From Anthopleura xanthogrammica (Eukaryota; Cnidaria; Anthozoa; Actiniaria; Actiniidae): 64,000 bases of DNA. The notes under the pieces were generated by a model. That model ran no database searches and had not been told where the DNA came from. It saw nothing but the letters and a program-made list of their open reading frames with translations. The stretch is taken from the NCBI GenBank assembly GCA_964019055.1, contig OZ025213.1:8172472-8236471 (forward strand). The letters run 5' to 3'. Position 1 is the stretch's first letter, and each line of letters begins with the position of its first letter. The position numbers were made by a program, and so were the translations under genes. This document shows, in pieces, positions 45,901 through 60,200 of this stretch.

Positions 45901-48900
45901 GGACGAGAAAAGCACATTTTAGGTGTCCAAAACACTGTTTTGCTGGGAAAAAAAGCTTTTTAGCCCAAAAAACTGAAAAATGGCCATTTTGGCTCTCAAA
46001 ACCAGGTTTTTCGCTGACGGCGTGACCTGTTTGCTGAAACCCCCACTTTTTGCTCATGAAAATACCTCTTGAGATAAAAACACGACTTTTTGGCGGAAAA
46101 AAATGGGGTTTTGGCTGAGTAAAGGTGCTTTTTGGTCAAAAAAGGTGTTTTTTGCTGAGAAAATTTGAAATTTGCTGAGAATTTTCTTTTGCTCAAAACA
46201 CGACGTTTTCACTGCTAAACGCAAGTTTTGGACGAGAAAAGCACATTTTAGGTGTCCAAAACACTGTTTTGCTGGGAAAAAAAGCTTTTTAGCCCAAAAA
46301 ACTGAAAAATGGCCATTTTGGCTCTCAAAACCAGGTTTTTCGCTGACGGCGTGACCTGTTTGCTGAAACCCCCACTTTTTGCTCATGAAAATACCTCTTG
46401 AGATAAAAACACGACTTTTTGGCGGAAAAAAATGGGGTTTTGGCTGAGTAAAGGTGCTTTTTGGTCAAAAAAGGTGTTTTTTGCTGAGAAAATTTGAAAT
46501 TTGCTGAGAATTTTCTTTTGCTCAAAACACGACGTTTTCACTGCTAAACGCAAGTTTTGGACGAGAAAAGCACATTTTAGGTGTCCAAAACACTGTTTTG
46601 CTGGGAAAAAAAGCTTTTTAGCCCAAAAAACTGAAAAATGGCCATTTTGGCTCTCAAAACCAGGTTTTTCGCTGACGGCGTGACCTGTTTGCTGAAACCC
46701 CCACTTTTTGCTCATGAAAATACCTCTTGAGATAAAAACACGACTTTTTGGCGGAAAAAAATGGGGTTTTGGCTGAGTAAAGGTGCTTTTTGGTCAAAAA
46801 AGGTGTTTTTTGCTGAGAAAATTTGAAATTTGCTGAGAATTTTCTTTTGCTCAAAACACGACGTTTTCACTGCTAAACGCAAGTTTTGGACGAGAAAAGC
46901 ACATTTTAGGTGTCCAAAACACTGTTTTGCTGGGAAAAAAAGCTTTTTAGCCCAAAAAACTGAAAAATGGCCATTTTGGCTCTCAAAACCAGGTTTTTCG
47001 CTGACGGCGTGACCTGTTTGCTGAAACCCCCACTTTTTGCTCATGAAAATACCTCTTGAGATAAAAACACGACTTTTTGGCGGAAAAAAATGGGGTTTTG
47101 GCTGAGTAAAGGTGCTTTTTGGTCAAAAAAGGTGTTTTTTGCTGAGAAAATTTGAAATTTGCTGAGAATTTTCTTTTGCTCAAAACACGACGTTTTCACT
47201 GCTAAACGCAAGTTTTGGACGAGAAAAGCACATTTTAGGTGTCCAAAACACTGTTTTGCTGGGAAAAAAAGCTTTTTAGCCCAAAAAACTGAAAAATGGC
47301 CATTTTGGCTCTCAAAACCAGGTTTTTCGCTGACGGCGTGACCTGTTTGCTGAAACCCCCACTTTTTGCTCATGAAAATACCTCTTGAGATAAAAACACG
47401 ACTTTTTGGCGGAAAAAAATGGGGTTTTGGCTGAGTAAAGGTGCTTTTTGGTCAAAAAAGGTGTTTTTTGCTGAGAAAATTTGAAATTTGCTGAGAATTT
47501 TCTTTTGCTCAAAACACGACGTTTTCACTGCTAAACGCAAGTTTTGGACGAGAAAAGCACATTTTAGGTGTCCAAAACACTGTTTTGCTGGGAAAAAAAG
47601 CTTTTTAGCCCAAAAAACTGAAAAATGGCCATTTTGGCTCTCAAAACCAGGTTTTTCGCTGACGGCGTGACCTGTTTGCTGAAACCCCCACTTTTTGCTC
47701 ATGAAAATACCTCTTGAGATAAAAACACGACTTTTTGGCGGAAAAAAATGGGGTTTTGGCTGAGTAAAGGTGCTTTTTGGTCAAAAAAGGTGTTTTTTGC
47801 TGAGAAAATTTGAAATTTGCTGAGAATTTTCTTTTGCTCAAAACACGACGTTTTCACTGCTAAACGCAAGTTTTGGACGAGAAAAGCACATTTTAGGTGT
47901 CCAAAACACTGTTTTGCTGGGAAAAAAAGCTTTTTAGCCCAAAAAACTGAAAAATGGCCATTTTGGCTCTCAAAACCAGGTTTTTCGCTGACGGCGTGAC
48001 CTGTTTGCTGAAACCCCCACTTTTTGCTCATGAAAATACCTCTTGAGATAAAAACACGACTTTTTGGCGGAAAAAAATGGGGTTTTGGCTGAGTAAAGGT
48101 GCTTTTTGGTCAAAAAAGGTGTTTTTTGCTGAGAAAATTTGAAATTTGCTGAGAATTTTCTTTTGCTCAAAACACGACGTTTTCACTGCTAAACGCAAGT
48201 TTTGGACGAGAAAAGCACATTTTAGGTGTCCAAAACACTGTTTTGCTGGGAAAAAAAGCTTTTTAGCCCAAAAAACTGAAAAATGGCCATTTTGGCTCTC
48301 AAAACCAGGTTTTTCGCTGACGGCGTGACCTGTTTGCTGAAACCCCCACTTTTTGCTCATGAAAATACCTCTTGAGATAAAAACACGACTTTTTGGCGGA
48401 AAAAAATGGGGTTTTGGCTGAGTAAAGGTGCTTTTTGGTCAAAAAAGGTGTTTTTTGCTGAGAAAATTTGAAATTTGCTGAGAATTTTCTTTTGCTCAAA
48501 ACACGACGTTTTCACTGCTAAACGCAAGTTTTGGACGAGAAAAGCACATTTTAGGTGTCCAAAACACTGTTTTGCTGGGAAAAAAAGCTTTTTAGCCCAA
48601 AAAACTGAAAAATGGCCATTTTGGCTCTCAAAACCAGGTTTTTCGCTGACGGCGTGACCTGTTTGCTGAAACCCCCACTTTTTGCTCATGAAAATACCTC
48701 TTGAGATAAAAACACGACTTTTTGGCGGAAAAAAATGGGGTTTTGGCTGAGTAAAGGTGCTTTTTGGTCAAAAAAGGTGTTTTTTGCTGAGAAAATTTGA
48801 AATTTGCTGAGAATTTTCTTTTGCTCAAAACACGACGTTTTCACTGCTAAACGCAAGTTTTGGACGAGAAAAGCACATTTTAGGTGTCCAAAACACTGTT

Positions 48901-51900
48901 TTGCTGGGAAAAAAAGCTTTTTAGCCCAAAAAACTGAAAAATGGCCATTTTGGCTCTCAAAACCAGGTTTTTCGCTGACGGCGTGACCTGTTTGCTGAAA
49001 CCCCCACTTTTTGCTCATGAAAATACCTCTTGAGATAAAAACACGACTTTTTGGCGGAAAAAAATGGGGTTTTGGCTGAGTAAAGGTGCTTTTTGGTCAA
49101 AAAAGGTGTTTTTTGCTGAGAAAATTTGAAATTTGCTGAGAATTTTCTTTTGCTCAAAACACGACGTTTTCACTGCTAAACGCAAGTTTTGGACGAGAAA
49201 AGCACATTTTAGGTGTCCAAAACACTGTTTTGCTGGGAAAAAAAGCTTTTTAGCCCAAAAAACTGAAAAATGGCCATTTTGGCTCTCAAAACCAGGTTTT
49301 TCGCTGACGGCGTGACCTGTTTGCTGAAACCCCCACTTTTTGCTCATGAAAATACCTCTTGAGATAAAAACACGACTTTTTGGCGGAAAAAAATGGGGTT
49401 TTGGCTGAGTAAAGGTGCTTTTTGGTCAAAAAAGGTGTTTTTTGCTGAGAAAATTTGAAATTTGCTGAGAATTTTCTTTTGCTCAAAACACGACGTTTTC
49501 ACTGCTAAACGCAAGTTTTGGACGAGAAAAGCACATTTTAGGTGTCCAAAACACTGTTTTGCTGGGAAAAAAAGCTTTTTAGCCCAAAAAACTGAAAAAT
49601 GGCCATTTTGGCTCTCAAAACCAGGTTTTTCGCTGACGGCGTGACCTGTTTGCTGAAACCCCCACTTTTTGCTCATGAAAATACCTCTTGAGATAAAAAC
49701 ACGACTTTTTGGCGGAAAAAAATGGGGTTTTGGCTGAGTAAAGGTGCTTTTTGGTCAAAAAAGGTGTTTTTTGCTGAGAAAATTTGAAATTTGCTGAGAA
49801 TTTTCTTTTGCTCAAAACACGACGTTTTCACTGCTAAACGCAAGTTTTGGACGAGAAAAGCACATTTTAGGTGTCCAAAACACTGTTTTGCTGGGAAAAA
49901 AAGCTTTTTAGCCCAAAAAACTGAAAAATGGCCATTTTGGCTCTCAAAACCAGGTTTTTCGCTGACGGCGTGACCTGTTTGCTGAAACCCCCACTTTTTG
50001 CTCATGAAAATACCTCTTGAGATAAAAACACGACTTTTTGGCGGAAAAAAATGGGGTTTTGGCTGAGTAAAGGTGCTTTTTGGTCAAAAAAGGTGTTTTT
50101 TGCTGAGAAAATTTGAAATTTGCTGAGAATTTTCTTTTGCTCAAAACACGACGTTTTCACTGCTAAACGCAAGTTTTGGACGAGAAAAGCACATTTTAGG
50201 TGTCCAAAACACTGTTTTGCTGGGAAAAAAAGCTTTTTAGCCCAAAAAACTGAAAAATGGCCATTTTGGCTCTCAAAACCAGGTTTTTCGCTGACGGCGT
50301 GACCTGTTTGCTGAAACCCCCACTTTTTGCTCATGAAAATACCTCTTGAGATAAAAACACGACTTTTTGGCGGAAAAAAATGGGGTTTTGGCTGAGTAAA
50401 GGTGCTTTTTGGTCAAAAAAGGTGTTTTTTGCTGAGAAAATTTGAAATTTGCTGAGAATTTTCTTTTGCTCAAAACACGACGTTTTCACTGCTAAACGCA
50501 AGTTTTGGACGAGAAAAGCACATTTTAGGTGTCCAAAACACTGTTTTGCTGGGAAAAAAAGCTTTTTAGCCCAAAAAACTGAAAAATGGCCATTTTGGCT
50601 CTCAAAACCAGGTTTTTCGCTGACGGCGTGACCTGTTTGCTGAAACCCCCACTTTTTGCTCATGAAAATACCTCTTGAGATAAAAACACGACTTTTTGGC
50701 GGAAAAAAATGGGGTTTTGGCTGAGTAAAGGTGCTTTTTGGTCAAAAAAGGTGTTTTTTGCTGAGAAAATTTGAAATTTGCTGAGAATTTTCTTTTGCTC
50801 AAAACACGACGTTTTCACTGCTAAACGCAAGTTTTGGACGAGAAAAGCACATTTTAGGTGTCCAAAACACTGTTTTGCTGGGAAAAAAAGCTTTTTAGCC
50901 CAAAAAACTGAAAAATGGCCATTTTGGCTCTCAAAACCAGGTTTTTCGCTGACGGCGTGACCTGTTTGCTGAAACCCCCACTTTTTGCTCATGAAAATAC
51001 CTCTTGAGATAAAAACACGACTTTTTGGCGGAAAAAAATGGGGTTTTGGCTGAGTAAAGGTGCTTTTTGGTCAAAAAAGGTGTTTTTTGCTGAGAAAATT
51101 TGAAATTTGCTGAGAATTTTCTTTTGCTCAAAACACGACGTTTTCACTGCTAAACGCAAGTTTTGGACGAGAAAAGCACATTTTAGGTGTCCAAAACACT
51201 GTTTTGCTGGGAAAAAAAGCTTTTTAGCCCAAAAAACTGAAAAATGGCCATTTTGGCTCTCAAAACCAGGTTTTTCGCTGACGGCGTGACCTGTTTGCTG
51301 AAACCCCCACTTTTTGCTCATGAAAATACCTCTTGAGATAAAAACACGACTTTTTGGCGGAAAAAAATGGGGTTTTGGCTGAGTAAAGGTGCTTTTTGGT
51401 CAAAAAAGGTGTTTTTTGCTGAGAAAATTTGAAATTTGCTGAGAATTTTCTTTTGCTCAAAACACGACGTTTTCACTGCTAAACGCAAGTTTTGGACGAG
51501 AAAAGCACATTTTAGGTGTCCAAAACACTGTTTTGCTGGGAAAAAAAGCTTTTTAGCCCAAAAAACTGAAAAATGGCCATTTTGGCTCTCAAAACCAGGT
51601 TTTTCGCTGACGGCGTGACCTGTTTGCTGAAACCCCCACTTTTTGCTCATGAAAATACCTCTTGAGATAAAAACACGACTTTTTGGCGGAAAAAAATGGG
51701 GTTTTGGCTGAGTAAAGGTGCTTTTTGGTCAAAAAAGGTGTTTTTTGCTGAGAAAATTTGAAATTTGCTGAGAATTTTCTTTTGCTCAAAACACGACGTT
51801 TTCACTGCTAAACGCAAGTTTTGGACGAGAAAAGCACATTTTAGGTGTCCAAAACACTGTTTTGCTGGGAAAAAAAGCTTTTTAGCCCAAAAAACTGAAA

Positions 51901-53632
51901 AATGGCCATTTTGGCTCTCAAAACCAGGTTTTTCGCTGACGGCGTGACCTGTTTGCTGAAACCCCCACTTTTTGCTCATGAAAATACCTCTTGAGATAAA
52001 AACACGACTTTTTGGCGGAAAAAAATGGGGTTTTGGCTGAGTAAAGGTGCTTTTTGGTCAAAAAAGGTGTTTTTTGCTGAGAAAATTTGAAATTTGCTGA
52101 GAATTTTCTTTTGCTCAAAACACGACGTTTTCACTGCTAAACGCAAGTTTTAGACGAGAAAAGCACATTTTAGGTGTCCAAAACACTGTTTTGCTGGGAA
52201 AAAAAGCTTTTTAGCCCAAAAAACTGAAAAATGGCCATTTTGGCTCTCAAAACCAGGTTTTTCGCTGACGGCGTGACCTGTTTGCTGAAACCCCCACTTT
52301 TTGCTCATGAAAATACCTCTTGAGATAAAAACACGACTTTTTGGCGGAAAAAAATGGGGTTTTGGCTGAGTAAAGGTGCTTTTTGGTCAAAAAAGGTGTT
52401 TTTTGCTGAGAAAATTTGAAATTTGCTGAGAATTTTCTTTTGCTCAAAACACGACGTTTTCACTGCTAAACGCAAGTTTTGGACGAGAAAAGCACATTTT
52501 AGGTGTCCAAAACACTGTTTTGCTGGGAAAAAAAGCTTTTTAGCCCAAAAAACTGAAAAATGGCCATTTTGGCTCTCAAAACCAGGTTTTTCGCTGACGG
52601 CGTGACCTGTTTGCTGAAACCCCCACTTTTTGCTCATGAAAATACCTCTTGAGATAAAAACACGACTTTTTGGCGGAAAAAAATGGGGTTTTGGCTGAGT
52701 AAAGGTGCTTTTTGGTCAAAAAAGGTGTTTTTTGCTGAGAAAATTTGAAATTTGCTGAGAATTTTCTTTTGCTCAAAACACGACGTTTTCACTGCTAAAC
52801 GCAAGTTTTGGACGAGAAAAGCACATTTTAGGTGTCCAAAACACTGTTTTGCTGGGAAAAAAAGCTTTTTAGCCCAAAAAACTGAAAAATGGCCATTTTG
52901 GCTCTCAAAACCAGGTTTTTCGCTGACGGCGTGACCTGTTTGCTGAAACCCCCACTTTTTGCTCATGAAAATACCTCTTGAGATAAAAACACGACTTTTT
53001 GGCGGAAAAAAATGGGGTTTTGGCTGAGTAAAGGTGCTTTTTGGTCAAAAAAGGTGTTTTTTGCTGAGAAAATTTGAAATTTGCTGAGAATTTTCTTTTG
53101 CTCAAAACACGACGTTTTCACTGCTAAACGCAAGTTTTGGACGAGAAAAGCACATTTTAGGTGTCCAAAACACTGTTTTGCTGGGAAAAAAAGCTTTTTA
53201 GCCCAAAAAACTGAAAAATGGCCATTTTGGCTCTCAAAACCAGGTTTTTCGCTGACGGCGTGACCTGTTTGCTGAAACCCCCACTTTTTGCTCATGAAAA
53301 TACCTCTTGAGATAAAAACACGACTTTTTGGCGGAAAAAAATGGGGTTTTGGCTGAGTAAAGGTGCTTTTTGGTCAAAAAAGGTGTTTTTTGCTGAGAAA
53401 ATTTGAAATTTGCTGAGAATTTTCTTTTGCTCAAAACACGACGTTTTCACTGCTAAACGCAAGTTTTGGACGAGAAAAGCACATTTTAGGTGTCCAAAAC
53501 ACTGTTTTGCTGGGAAAAAAAGCTTTTTAGCCCAAAAAACTGAAAAATGGCCATTTTGGCTCTCAAAACCAGGTTTTTCGCTGACGGCGTGACCTGTTTG
53601 CTGAAACCCCCACTTTTTGCTCATGAAAATAC

Positions 53633-54290
53633 CTCTTGAGATAAAAACACGACTTTTTGGCGGAAAAAAATGGGGTTTTGGCTGAGTAAAGGTGCTTTTT
53701 GGTCAAAAAAGGTGTTTTTTGCTGAGAAAATTTGAAATTTGCTGAGAATTTTCTTTCGCTCAAAACACGACGTTTTCACTGCTAAACGCAAGTTTTGGAC
53801 GAGAAAAGCACATTTTAGGTGTCCAAAACACTGTTTTGCTGGGAAAAAAAGCTTTTTAGCCCAAAAAACTGAAAAATGGCCATTTTGGCTCTCAAAACCA
53901 GGTTTTTCGCTGACGGCGTGACCTGTTTGCTGAAACCCCAAAAATACCTCTTGAGATAAAAACACGACTTTTTGGCGGAAAAAATGGGGTTTTGGCTGAG
54001 TAAAGGTGCTTTTTGGTCAAAAAAGGTGTTTTTTGCTGAGAAAATTTGAAATTTGCTGAGAATTTTCTTTGCTCAAAACACGACGTTTTCAAAACACGAC
54101 GTTTTCACTGCTAAACGCAAGTTTTGGACGAGAAAAGCACATTTTAGGTGTCCAAAACACTGTTTTGCTGGGAAAAAAAGCTTTTTAGCCCAAAAAACTG
54201 AAAAATGGCCATTTTGGCTCTCAAAACCAGGTTTTTCGCTGACGGCGTGACCTGTTTGCTGAAACCCCCACTTTTTGCTCATGAAAATAC
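53633..54290. repeat. Rearranged pair of monomers (315 + 343 bp)
   Basis: The first monomer (53633-53947) loses about 14 bp between the C-run and AAAATACC, removing the CTTTTTGCTCATG segment. The second (53948-54290) lacks one A in the seven-A run and one T in the CTTTTGCTC stretch, and carries a 16-bp tandem duplication of AAAACACGACGTTTTC. The losses and gains cancel, so the pair is exactly 658 bp and later copies stay in register. This is the most altered spot in the right block. It may be a repaired break or replication slip, or an assembly join. Confidence 0.85.
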
Positions 54291-57200
54291 CTCTTGAGAT
54301 AAAAACACGACTTTTTGGCGGAAAAAAATGGGGTTTTGGCTGAGTAAAGGTGCTTTTTGGTCAAAAAAGGTGTTTTTTGCTGAGAAAATTTGAAATTTGC
54401 TGAGAATTTTCTTTTGCTCAAAACACGACGTTTTCACTGCTAAACGCAAGTTTTGGACGAGAAAAGCACATTTTAGGTGTCCAAAACACTGTTTTGCTGG
54501 GAAAAAAAGCTTTTTAGCCCAAAAAACTGAAAAATGGCCATTTTGGCTCTCAAAACCAGGTTTTTCGCTGACGGCGTGACCTGTTTGCTGAAACCCCCAC
54601 TTTTTGCTCATGAAAATACCTCTTGAGATAAAAACACGACTTTTTGGCGGAAAAAAATGGGGTTTTGGCTGAGTAAAGGTGCTTTTTGGTCAAAAAAGGT
54701 GTTTTTTGCTGAGAAAATTTGAAATTTGCTGAGAATTTTCTTTTGCTCAAAACACGACGTTTTCACTGCTAAACGCAAGTTTTGGACGAGAAAAGCACAT
54801 TTTAGGTGTCCAAAACACTGTTTTGCTGGGAAAAAAAGCTTTTTAGCCCAAAAAACTGAAAAATGGCCATTTTGGCTCTCAAAACCAGGTTTTTCGCTGA
54901 CGGCGTGACCTGTTTGCTGAAACCCCCACTTTTTGCTCATGAAAATACCTCTTGAGATAAAAACACGACTTTTTGGCGGAAAAAAATGGGGTTTTGGCTG
55001 AGTAAAGGTGCTTTTTGGTCAAAAAAGGTGTTTTTTGCTGAGAAAATTTGAAATTTGCTGAGAATTTTCTTTTGCTCAAAACACGACGTTTTCACTGCTA
55101 AACGCAAGTTTTGGACGAGAAAAGCACATTTTAGGTGTCCAAAACACTGTTTTGCTGGGAAAAAAAGCTTTTTAGCCCAAAAAACTGAAAAATGGCCATT
55201 TTGGCTCTCAAAACCAGGTTTTTCGCTGACGGCGTGACCTGTTTGCTGAAACCCCCACTTTTTGCTCATGAAAATACCTCTTGAGATAAAAACACGACTT
55301 TTTGGCGGAAAAAAATGGGGTTTTGGCTGAGTAAAGGTGCTTTTTGGTCAAAAAAGGTGTTTTTTGCTGAGAAAATTTGAAATTTGCTGAGAATTTTCTT
55401 TCGCTCAAAACACGACGTTTTCACTGCTAAACGCAAGTTTTGGACGAGAAAAGCACATTTTAGGTGTCCAAAACACTGTTTTGCTGGGAAAAAAAGCTTT
55501 TTAGCCCAAAAAACTGAAAAATGGCCATTTTGGCTCTCAAAACCAGGTTTTTCGCTGACGGCGTGACCTGTTTGCTGAAACCCCCACTTTTTGCTCATGA
55601 AAATACCTCTTGAGATAAAAACACGACTTTTTGGCGGAAAAAAATGGGGTTTTGGCTGAGTAAAGGTGCTTTTTGGTCAAAAAAGGTGTTTTTTGCTGAG
55701 AAAATTTGAAATTTGCTGAGAATTTTCTTTTGCTCAAAACACGACGTTTTCACTGCTAAACGCAAGTTTTGGACGAGAAAAGCACATTTTAGGTGTCCAA
55801 AACACTGTTTTGCTGGGAAAAAAAGCTTTTTAGCCCAAAAAACTGAAAAATGGCCATTTTGGCTCTCAAAACCAGGTTTTTCGCTGACGGCGTGACCTGT
55901 TTGCTGAAACCCCCACTTTTTGCTCATGAAAATACCTCTTGAGATAAAAACACGACTTTTTGGCGGAAAAAAATGGGGTTTTGGCTGAGTAAAGGTGCTT
56001 TTTGGTCAAAAAAGGTGTTTTTTGCTGAGAAAATTTGAAATTTGCTGAGAATTTTCTTTTGCTCAAAACACGACGTTTTCACTGCTAAACGCAAGTTTTG
56101 GACGAGAAAAGCACATTTTAGGTGTCCAAAACACTGTTTTGCTGGGAAAAAAAGCTTTTTAGCCCAAAAAACTGAAAAATGGCCATTTTGGCTCTCAAAA
56201 CCAGGTTTTTCGCTGACGGCGTGACCTGTTTGCTGAAACCCCCACTTTTTGCTCATGAAAATACCTCTTGAGATAAAAACACGACTTTTTGGCGGAAAAA
56301 AATGGGGTTTTGGCTGAGTAAAGGTGCTTTTTGGTCAAAAAAGGTGTTTTTTGCTGAGAAAATTTGAAATTTGCTGAGAATTTTCTTTTGCTCAAAACAC
56401 GACGTTTTCACTGCTAAACGCAAGTTTTGGACGAGAAAAGCACATTTTAGGTGTCCAAAACACTGTTTTGCTGGGAAAAAAAGCTTTTTAGCCCAAAAAA
56501 CTGAAAAATGGCCATTTTGGCTCTCAAAACCAGGTTTTTCGCTGACGGCGTGACCTGTTTGCTGAAACCCCCACTTTTTGCTCATGAAAATACCTCTTGA
56601 GATAAAAACACGACTTTTTGGCGGAAAAAAATGGGGTTTTGGCTGAGTAAAGGTGCTTTTTGGTCAAAAAAGGTGTTTTTTGCTGAGAAAATTTGAAATT
56701 TGCTGAGAATTTTCTTTTGCTCAAAACACGACGTTTTCACTGCTAAACGCAAGTTTTGGACGAGAAAAGCACATTTTAGGTGTCCAAAACACTGTTTTGC
56801 TGGGAAAAAAAGCTTTTTAGCCCAAAAAACTGAAAAATGGCCATTTTGGCTCTCAAAACCAGGTTTTTCGCTGACGGCGTGACCTGTTTGCTGAAACCCC
56901 CACTTTTTGCTCATGAAAATACCTCTTGAGATAAAAACACGACTTTTTGGCGGAAAAAAATGGGGTTTTGGCTGAGTAAAGGTGCTTTTTGGTCAAAAAA
57001 GGTGTTTTTTGCTGAGAAAATTTGAAATTTGCTGAGAATTTTCTTTTGCTCAAAACACGACGTTTTCACTGCTAAACGCAAGTTTTGGACGAGAAAAGCA
57101 CATTTTAGGTGTCCAAAACACTGTTTTGCTGGGAAAAAAAGCTTTTTAGCCCAAAAAACTGAAAAATGGCCATTTTGGCTCTCAAAACCAGGTTTTTCGC

Positions 57201-60200
57201 TGACGGCGTGACCTGTTTGCTGAAACCCCCACTTTTTGCTCATGAAAATACCTCTTGAGATAAAAACACGACTTTTTGGCGGAAAAAAATGGGGTTTTGG
57301 CTGAGTAAAGGTGCTTTTTGGTCAAAAAAGGTGTTTTTTGCTGAGAAAATTTGAAATTTGCTGAGAATTTTCTTTTGCTCAAAACACGACGTTTTCACTG
57401 CTAAACGCAAGTTTTGGACGAGAAAAGCACATTTTAGGTGTCCAAAACACTGTTTTGCTGGGAAAAAAAGCTTTTTAGCCCAAAAAACTGAAAAATGGCC
57501 ATTTTGGCTCTCAAAACCAGGTTTTTCGCTGACGGCGTGACCTGTTTGCTGAAACCCCCACTTTTTGCTCATGAAAATACCTCTTGAGATAAAAACACGA
57601 CTTTTTGGCGGAAAAAAATGGGGTTTTGGCTGAGTAAAGGTGCTTTTTGGTCAAAAAAGGTGTTTTTTGCTGAGAAAATTTGAAATTTGCTGAGAATTTT
57701 CTTTTGCTCAAAACACGACGTTTTCACTGCTAAACGCAAGTTTTGGACGAGAAAAGCACATTTTAGGTGTCCAAAACACTGTTTTGCTGGGAAAAAAAGC
57801 TTTTTAGCCCAAAAAACTGAAAAATGGCCATTTTGGCTCTCAAAACCAGGTTTTTCGCTGACGGCGTGACCTGTTTGCTGAAACCCCCACTTTTTGCTCA
57901 TGAAAATACCTCTTGAGATAAAAACACGACTTTTTGGCGGAAAAAAATGGGGTTTTGGCTGAGTAAAGGTGCTTTTTGGTCAAAAAAGGTGTTTTTTGCT
58001 GAGAAAATTTGAAATTTGCTGAGAATTTTCTTTTGCTCAAAACACGACGTTTTCACTGCTAAACGCAAGTTTTGGACGAGAAAAGCACATTTTAGGTGTC
58101 CAAAACACTGTTTTGCTGGGAAAAAAAGCTTTTTAGCCCAAAAAACTGAAAAATGGCCATTTTGGCTCTCAAAACCAGGTTTTTCGCTGACGGCGTGACC
58201 TGTTTGCTGAAACCCCCACTTTTTGCTCATGAAAATACCTCTTGAGATAAAAACACGACTTTTTGGCGGAAAAAAATGGGGTTTTGGCTGAGTAAAGGTG
58301 CTTTTTGGTCAAAAAAGGTGTTTTTTGCTGAGAAAATTTGAAATTTGCTGAGAATTTTCTTTTGCTCAAAACACGACGTTTTCACTGCTAAACGCAAGTT
58401 TTGGACGAGAAAAGCACATTTTAGGTGTCCAAAACACTGTTTTGCTGGGAAAAAAAGCTTTTTAGCCCAAAAAACTGAAAAATGGCCATTTTGGCTCTCA
58501 AAACCAGGTTTTTCGCTGACGGCGTGACCTGTTTGCTGAAATCCCCACTTTTTGCTCATGAAAATACCTCTTGAGATAAAAACACGACTTTTTGGCGGAA
58601 AAAAATGGGGTTTTGGCTGAGTAAAGGTGCTTTTTGGTCAAAAAAGGTGTTTTTTGCTGAGAAAATTTGAAATTTGCTGAGAATTTTCTTTTGCTCAAAA
58701 CACGACGTTTTCACTGCTAAACGCAAGTTTTGGACGAGAAAAGCACATTTTAGGTGTCCAAAACACTGTTTTGCTGGGAAAAAAAGCTTTTTAGCCCAAA
58801 AAACTGAAGAATGGCCATTTTGGCTCTCAAAACCAGGTTTTTCGCTGACGGCGTGACCTGTTTGCTGAAACCCCCACTTTTTGCTCATGAAAATACCTCT
58901 TGAGATAAAAACACGACTTTTTGGCGGAAAAAAATGGGGTTTTGGCTGAGTAAAGGTGCTTTTTGGTCAAAAAAGGTGTTTTTTGCTGAGAAAATTTGAA
59001 ATTTGCTGAGAATTTTCTTTTGCTCAAAACACGACGTTTTCACTGCTAAACGCAAGTTTTGGACGAGAAAAGCACATTTTAGGTGTCCAAAACACTGTTT
59101 TGCTGGGAAAAAAAGCTTTTTAGCCCAAAAAACTGAAAAATGGCCATTTTGGCTCTCAAAACCAGGTTTTTCGCTGACGGCGTGACCTGTTTGCTGAAAC
59201 CCCCACTTTTTGCTCATGAAAATACCTCTTGAGATAAAAACACGACTTTTTGGCGGAAAAAAATGGGGTTTTGGCTGAGTAAAGGTGCTTTTTGGTCAAA
59301 AAAGGTGTTTTTTGCTGAGAAAATTTGAAATTTGCTGAGAATTTTCTTTTGCTCAAAACACGACGTTTTCACTGCTAAACGCAAGTTTTGGACGAGAAAA
59401 GCACATTTTAGGTGTCCAAAACACTGTTTTGCTGGGAAAAAAAGCTTTTTAGCCCAAAAAACTGAAAAATGGCCATTTTGGCTCTCAAAACCAGGTTTTT
59501 CGCTGACGGCGTGACCTGTTTGCTGAAACCCCCACTTTTTGCTCATGAAAATACCTCTTGAGATAAAAACACGACTTTTTGGCGGAAACAAATGGGGTTT
59601 TGGCTGAGTAAAGGTGCTTTTTGGTCAAAAAAGGTGTTTTTTGCTGAGAAAATTGGAAATTTGCTGAGAATTTTCTTTTGCTCAAAACACGACGTTTTCA
59701 CTGCTAAACGCAAGTTTTGGACGAGAAAAGCACATTTTAGGTGTCCAAAACACTGTTTTGCTGGGAAAAAAAGCTTTTTAGCCCAAAAAACTGAAAAATG
59801 GCCATTTTGGCTCTCAAAACCAGGTTTTTCGCTGACGGCGTGACCTGTTTGCTGAAACCCCCACTTTTTGCTCATGAAAATACCTCTTGAGATAAAAACA
59901 CGACTTTTTGGCGGAAACAAATGGGGTTTTGGCTGAGTAAAGGTGCTTTTTGGTCAAAAAAGGTGTTTTTTGCTGAGAAAATTTGAAATTTGCTGAGAAT
60001 TTTCTTTTGCTCAAAACACGACGTTTTCACTGCTAAACGCAAGTTTTGGACGAGAAAAGCACATTTTAGGTGTCCAAAACACTGTTTTGCTGGGAAAAAA
60101 AGCTTTTTAGCCCAAAAAACTGAAAAATGGCCATTTTGGCTCTCAAAACCAGGTTTTTCGCTGACGGCGTGACCTGTTTGCTGAAACCCCCACTTTTTGC

